A stretch of DNA of 64,000 nucleotides from Enterococcus alishanensis. GTDB taxonomy: Bacteria > Bacillota > Bacilli > Lactobacillales > Enterococcaceae. The translations under genes and the position numbers were made by a program. The stretch lies in the NCBI RefSeq assembly GCF_019218635.1, contig NZ_JAHUZB010000009.1, positions 1 to 64,000 of the forward strand. The letters are read 5' to 3'. The notes under the pieces are model-generated. The model ran no database searches. It was not told the DNA's origin and saw only the letters and a list, made by a program, of their open reading frames with translations. Of the stretch, positions 61,601 through 64,000 are shown piece after piece (within the stretch, counting starts at the first letter, position 1; every line of letters begins with the position of its first letter).

Positions 61601-64000
61601 CACTAACTTTGCTAATATCACTTAATTGATTGTTACTAATATCCAAAGATTTCAAGTTTGGAAAATCGTTAAGAATATCGAGATCACTGAGTTTACTATC
61701 GTTAACTGCCAAAGTAGTTAAGTCAGTCAAACCACTAATACCATCAAAGTTATCGAAAGAATTACCACCAATTTTCAATGTAGTTAAATTAGTTAATCCA
61801 CTAAAAATCTGACTATTGGTCATTTGATTCGATCCACAGTCTAAGGAAGTCAACTTTGTTTGATTCTTCAAATCGAGCGTCGTTAACGAGTTATGATTCA
61901 ATTCCAAAGTTTCCAATTCTTTGTTCCCTGTGAGATCTACTTGTCTGAGATCTACTCGTCCAATATCGTTATTATTTGCTTTAAAACTTTTTAAAAATGC
62001 AGCGAATTCAATCCCCTGTATAGAAGTTAAATCACTATTAGAGACATCAATACTGGTTAATGCTTCCATGTCTAAATCTGTCAGGCGATTTACTGGTTTA
62101 CCATCGCCACTCCACGCTTCACCATCGTTTGTTAAGTCACTGTTCGTTCGTAATAACTCAGCAAATTTAGTATTTATTGTATCGCTGTAGCTTAGGTAAT
62201 CATCTACTTCTCTTAGTACTGTCCCAGTGTATTCTAAAAAACTGATATTTCCAGTAAAAGTGATATTATCGGCGAGAATATTTTTATCTCTTTCAAAATA
62301 AAGAGTAGTACCATTGTTGAAAGCTGATCGTCTTAAAGCGGTAAAGTTTACAGAATTGGGTACAGATACGGAAGCAGACGCATCAGGTTCAATACTATTA
62401 TCGGACCGCCTCACACTAAACGCATAATTAGTATGATCGGCAGTACCAAGGACATTCAAACGAGCGAAATAATTGACAAAGTCATCATTAAAACGTCTTA
62501 TCGTAAATTGTGGACGGTACCTGCTTTGGATTCTCTGTCCCTGAAGATCAGCCACTTCTAATTCTGAAAAACCTTCAACCGTTTTGATATCTATAATTTT
62601 ATTATTTTTTACAGATAACCGCTTCATTGACGTATTGTTCGCCAAATGATCCAAGTTAGTTAGTTGATTATCATTAACACTAATTTCTTCTAGTGTGGTC
62701 ATATCTGTCAGACCATCCAAGTTGGTTAATTGGTTGTCATTAAGGCTAATTTCTTCTAATTTCGTCATGCCTGCCAGATCATCTAAGTTAGTTAGCTGAT
62801 TATTATTTGCAGATATTCGCTTCGTTGCTAAATCTTCTGCAAAATAACCAAAATTTAAGCTAGTTAGTTGGTTATCGTCAACATTTATTTCTTCTAATAG
62901 TGTTGTTGTTAGCAGGTGATTTAAGCTAGTTAACTGATTATTATTTGCTTTAAATTTTATTAAGTTTTTAGCATGATACATACCAAACAATGAAGTCAGC
63001 TCTTTTCCAGAAACATCAACACTAGTTAAGTTCTCCATATCGGCTGCCGTTATATTATTTACTGGCTTTTTAAAGCCGCTCCATGGACCGCCATCATTGG
63101 TGGCAGCTTTATCTGTCCTTAAAATTTCAGCTAATTTAGAATCAATCCCAGCCTGTCCTTCACCCTCCAAACCTTCAAATAAGTAATGATTATCATCTGC
63201 TTCAAGCACTAATCTTCCATAAAACTCTATTGTTTCAGCTCCAGTCAATTTCGCACTGTCATATTCAAATGTATAATAAATACCACCTGATAAATCTCTT
63301 CTCGTATATCCGGAAAATGTGATTTGATCACCATCCCATGATATGGTACTTCCTGATGGCTGAGGATATGTTGTCTCCACGATTGTCATTCTATCAGTTT
63401 CCCCAGTAGTCCTTAAATTGTTGAGAACTAACTTTTGATCCTCTATAGCCGACCATGTTTCAACCGGAATAGTAATTGATTGGGATCCCATGTACAAACT
63501 AGATAGTCCTGAAAAACCTGAGATATCACTAACAGAATTATTCGATCCAGTCACTCTATCTAAGGTTTTTGATGTAAACAGACAGGACACATCACTCACT
63601 TTATTTTTGGAAAAATCTAAGACTTCAATAGGCAGATCTTTGATCGGCTCTAGACTGGTCAACTGATTATCCCTACAATTTAAATCAACAAGAGGCAAGC
63701 CCTTGAGCTGTTCCAAACTAGTCAACTGATTGTTTGAACAATTTAATTCCGTCAGATTGGTCGCAAACTCTAGCCCTTTTATCGACTGAAGATTGCGATA
63801 TGACACAGCTGCCTCTGTAAGAGTAACCATATCATCGACGGTCAATTCCCCAGCATTTTTTCTATAACCATCCCATCCACTTTGAGCCCGCAAAGCTGTT
63901 GATAAATTCTTGTCAATACTATATTCCAGACTATTGTCACCTTCACTTAATAGTTGAGGATTGTAGTCTTCGAAGGTGATTGTGCAAGCATACATAAAAA
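55665..64000 (-). CDS. Giant LRR-Ig repeat protein with C-terminal WxL domain (5' end outside window)
   Basis: At least 2,776 residues and open to the window edge; the ATG at 63995 is internal because 'TITFEDYNPQLLSEGD' there matches the end of the Ig domain preceding each later module. About eight modules follow. Each has a cap ('LREGP...DYDLDTNLGDLL', 'WSG', 'ITDLDMEQLTLI'), several internalin-type leucine-rich repeats ('LTTLNISQNQISDISSLSGM'), and an Ig-like strand set ending 'GTITFDEYAGT'. Modules start near 63950, 63220, 62220, 61240, 60555, 59880, 58660 and 57655. An Ig-like domain (about 56200-56620) and a WxL domain ('SGWSLSASLSNF', 'TWQLQIPFN', 'VSWSLDNTP') complete it. WxL attaches it to the wall. 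Confidence 0.92.
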   Translation of the reverse strand, partial: FMYACTITFEDYNPQLLSEGDNSLEYSIDKNLSTALRAQSGWDGYRKNAGELTVDDMVTLTEAAVSYRNLQSIKGLEFATNLTELNCSNNQLTSLEQLKGLPLVDLNCRDNQLTSLEPIKDLPIEVLDFSKNKVSDVSCLFTSKTLDRVTGSNNSVSDISGFSGLSSLYMGSQSITIPVETWSAIEDQKLVLNNLRTTGETDRMTIVETTYPQPSGSTISWDGDQITFSGYTRRDLSGGIYYTFEYDSAKLTGAETIEFYGRLVLEADDNHYLFEGLEGEGQAGIDSKLAEILRTDKAATNDGGPWSGFKKPVNNITAADMENLTSVDVSGKELTSLFGMYHAKNLIKFKANNNQLTSLNHLLTTTLLEEINVDDNQLTSLNFGYFAEDLATKRISANNNQLTNLDDLAGMTKLEEISLNDNQLTNLDGLTDMTTLEEISVNDNQLTNLDHLANNTSMKRLSVKNNKIIDIKTVEGFSELEVADLQGQRIQSRYRPQFTIRRFNDDFVNYFARLNVLGTADHTNYAFSVRRSDNSIEPDASASVSVPNSVNFTALRRSAFNNGTTLYFERDKNILADNITFTGNISFLEYTGTVLREVDDYLSYSDTINTKFAELLRTNSDLTNDGEAWSGDGKPVNRLTDLDMEALTSIDVSNSDLTSIQGIEFAAFLKSFKANNNDIGRVDLRQVDLTGNKELETLELNHNSLTTLDLKNQTKLTSLDCGSNQMTNSQIFSGLTNLTTLKIGGNSFDNFDGISGLTDLTTLAVNDSKLSDLDILNDFPNLKSLDISNNQLSDISKVSDLKNLTTLNADKNQIKDITSIDQMSNLKDATLDDQLLQPPYPRFWKDGDQFKATIDYLKMNVSNGVTFTADTDNASGVSVKTEGNNIIATSGSKVSLDGQTIYFKRTGKGISFSGTLEYSEATLSEGRPNDGSNGDYDIDADFAEAIRKGSGHIVTSDLTPWSGREKEANTLTREDMEAITALAVNDLGLDSVKGLNFAKNLEHYTGVNNNLTNLDDFRENSNLTFIYIVRNKIADITGIPFKDGTIDASAQIISMDFPDFKKQSDGTYKATIDLLKIPNMSSSPWTSEQYILSDMNEDSPVTASKEAGSNKLVLTSATFPKLDQIYLEFLWRGPNRTFAGAINIESEEFLTEGSPGDIEPYDIDATLAQALRSGEAEVTTVSSNPWSGKDKPADRISKRDMADILSIKAVNQNLVSLYGIEHATNLQTINVNQNKLTSLNELKSNAELTAIDANENQINDISVIGGLTKLTTVNAKDQAFTVDYYPTFTADGANYKTTVDPLKMPTGYSVESAKIVDETQNKKATIKPNGAAIDVTGLMRSILNGHQLNFSVTQPMNPAVSFNGNISFAAYAGTKLIEGSENSGHGFDLHTNLATRLRDKKINGVTIAGGGEWVGKEKARNQITDLDMEELIGIYIRPSNMSSLKGIEYATNITSLSAYQNAITDVNLTKNIKLTSLNIGRNSLTSIDLTQNTALTALDVSINSLQSIDLSKNTELISFQGQSNSSLKTIDFSKNTKLTTINTGSTGLTEIDLSMLPDLADVRVYSCDNLERMIFGEGNTKAMTTLFCRSNPKITEVEGINFLTNLTTLQFYANNISDIDSLSDLKNLTTLNISQNQISDISSLSGMTELTSLNVSNNKISDISSLSAKPKLTTLNASNQQIQVDIPRFDLSKGTGIVDVLTTTNGTGLTANLVASDLEGATVTNTADSDDITIGGVAARDFAGQSITFEYAGASLGEGATTADTKTFDGTITFNEYTGRKLIEGVPDASGNEDYDLNKILADRLRKNSADWTTNTGLWSGTNKPTNEITDLDMEELITITVAGGSGSARGNLTSIKGVNFATNITSLNARYHRITKVDLTNNTKLSNVVLRQNQLKTIDLSNNTDLTRLEIDNNQLEVLDVSNNKELTELIIHVNKISDISSFKNLTKLVSLNAHENQISDISSVSELTMLNYLNINTNQVSEVPSLEKLTSLTTLTLRNNQIRDLTNVEALKNQTTVNLTANLSNQTFKLAYPTFTEVEGKYTTAIDHLKMTDSSTLSATIADSDAEITYDASQIIITGSSRSVLNGKTISFERNTTGITFTGTIDFDEYAGTALREGPTDLYPTDYDLDTNLGDLLSKEKNPWNKANVTNLGNAWSGLKKGKHEITDLDMEQLTLINGAGVSSNYGNLTSLKGINYAINLKKLNVDRNQLTDVDVTKNLVLDEITLIYNRLETIDVTQNKALSTLLMSDNKIQGTIDTSQNENLTILNVYNQTDEKLEDKNNLTSLDLDNNKKLKELNVGNNPNLKKVTLNNKDNFDHLVIYNTGLTELDLSNTPNLKYLNASNNQISDISGFINLTKLATMNVSNQKLTTSIPLIDGTKKAEVDLLKTTAGSILTTSRNSTNLITPEAEYGSVGDKAVLSNVTRSSLSGKSYNFSYSNLQEGATSGTKSFNGTVTFDKASDTNQTLEADKTKAEIGETVGFSWNVYSIGDIDMKDVQAKLDLPEGLAVDAESIKVTNGTAITPPADFNNEISIGDIVKGASATITFNATVQDTEVLKWLTTTGTVTWADTTGDATRFTSTATTKVQVKDDQQSYTPSNEGLAITSVPAGFNFGYRSRSDKEALYPLRESDYQYNTKVPQNGFYVRVQNNQSTNSGWSLSASLSNFSNQQGIMPFGNGTSLNFSSMSIKNVLQPDTEDEIFNDSPTGIPTTVGTTELASGGSPQRLTSADQAQGAGTWQLQIPFNGVELQLPSNAGKTGEKYNATVSWSLDNTP

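Noticed and set aside
63993-63995. True start codon of the giant LRR gene
   Set aside because: The residues around it match the end of an internal Ig domain and no ribosome binding site is visible before the window edge.

Overview
This is a low-GC Firmicutes chromosome, most likely Enterococcaceae (Enterococcus, possibly Vagococcus). The evidence is strong AGGAGG ribosome binding sites, WxL-domain and LPxTG-type surface proteins, Fst-type toxin peptides, a class I HelD ATPase, and glucose-family PTS genes with LacI and DeoR regulators. I worked by reading only; no database search was possible.

Region 1 (about 1-24,000) is an accessory block of many small, functionally unrelated genes, mostly on the + strand. 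They include CsaA twice, small membrane proteins, an alpha/beta hydrolase, DUF1304 and DUF3784 proteins, an ACT-domain protein, YciI, GNAT, MepB, MarR plus rhodanese, and a CMD-family protein. Most have their own ribosome binding site and terminator, and many are followed by a copy of one short partly palindromic repeat in the same orientation. Debris lies between them: IS110 N- and C-terminal fragments, a dead RelBE pair, a phage DUF1642-like relic and a tRNA 3'-end-like scar. The layout resembles a cassette array. A LysR regulator (11,243) divergent from two aldo/keto reductases and a hydrolase is an ordinary metabolic island inside the block.

Region 2 (24,300-29,700) has an AraC-GNAT regulator overlapping helD, a GyrI-like protein, a terpenoid-cyclase-like helical protein and small membrane proteins. 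Region 3 (30,070-33,810) is a compact csc/WxL surface operon on the minus strand. Region 4 (34,080-39,430) has a broken aldo/keto reductase, an Lrp-LysE pair, a DUF1989 protein, a truncated PQ-loop gene, a TVP38 membrane protein and a P-type ATPase.

Region 5 (39,448-45,521) is a minus-strand PTS sugar operon: IIA, DeoR, IIBC, TIM-barrel epimerase, RpiB-like isomerase and Rpe/AlsE-like epimerase. A divergent LacI gene and two LacI-type palindromes precede it. The gene set fits a hexose such as allose or psicose being phosphorylated on entry and isomerised to fructose-6-phosphate.

Region 6 (45,531-46,870) is a tandem array of four Fst/Ldr type I toxin-antitoxin modules with a period of about 377 bp. 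Two are intact, one has lost its start codon and one is truncated. Each carries a minus-strand antisense RNA promoter. The direct repeat linking toxin start and antisense RNA matches within each intact module, is mismatched in the dead one, and differs between modules. Region 7 (46,922-64,000) encodes surface proteins: a DUF5648 relic, a FIVAR-repeat protein with N-terminal DUF5648 repeats, a beta-helix/MBG protein with C-terminal DUF5648 repeats, an OmpR-like regulator, a small membrane protein, and a giant protein (over 2,770 residues, cut by the window edge) made of about eight successive cap-LRR-Ig modules ending in a WxL domain.
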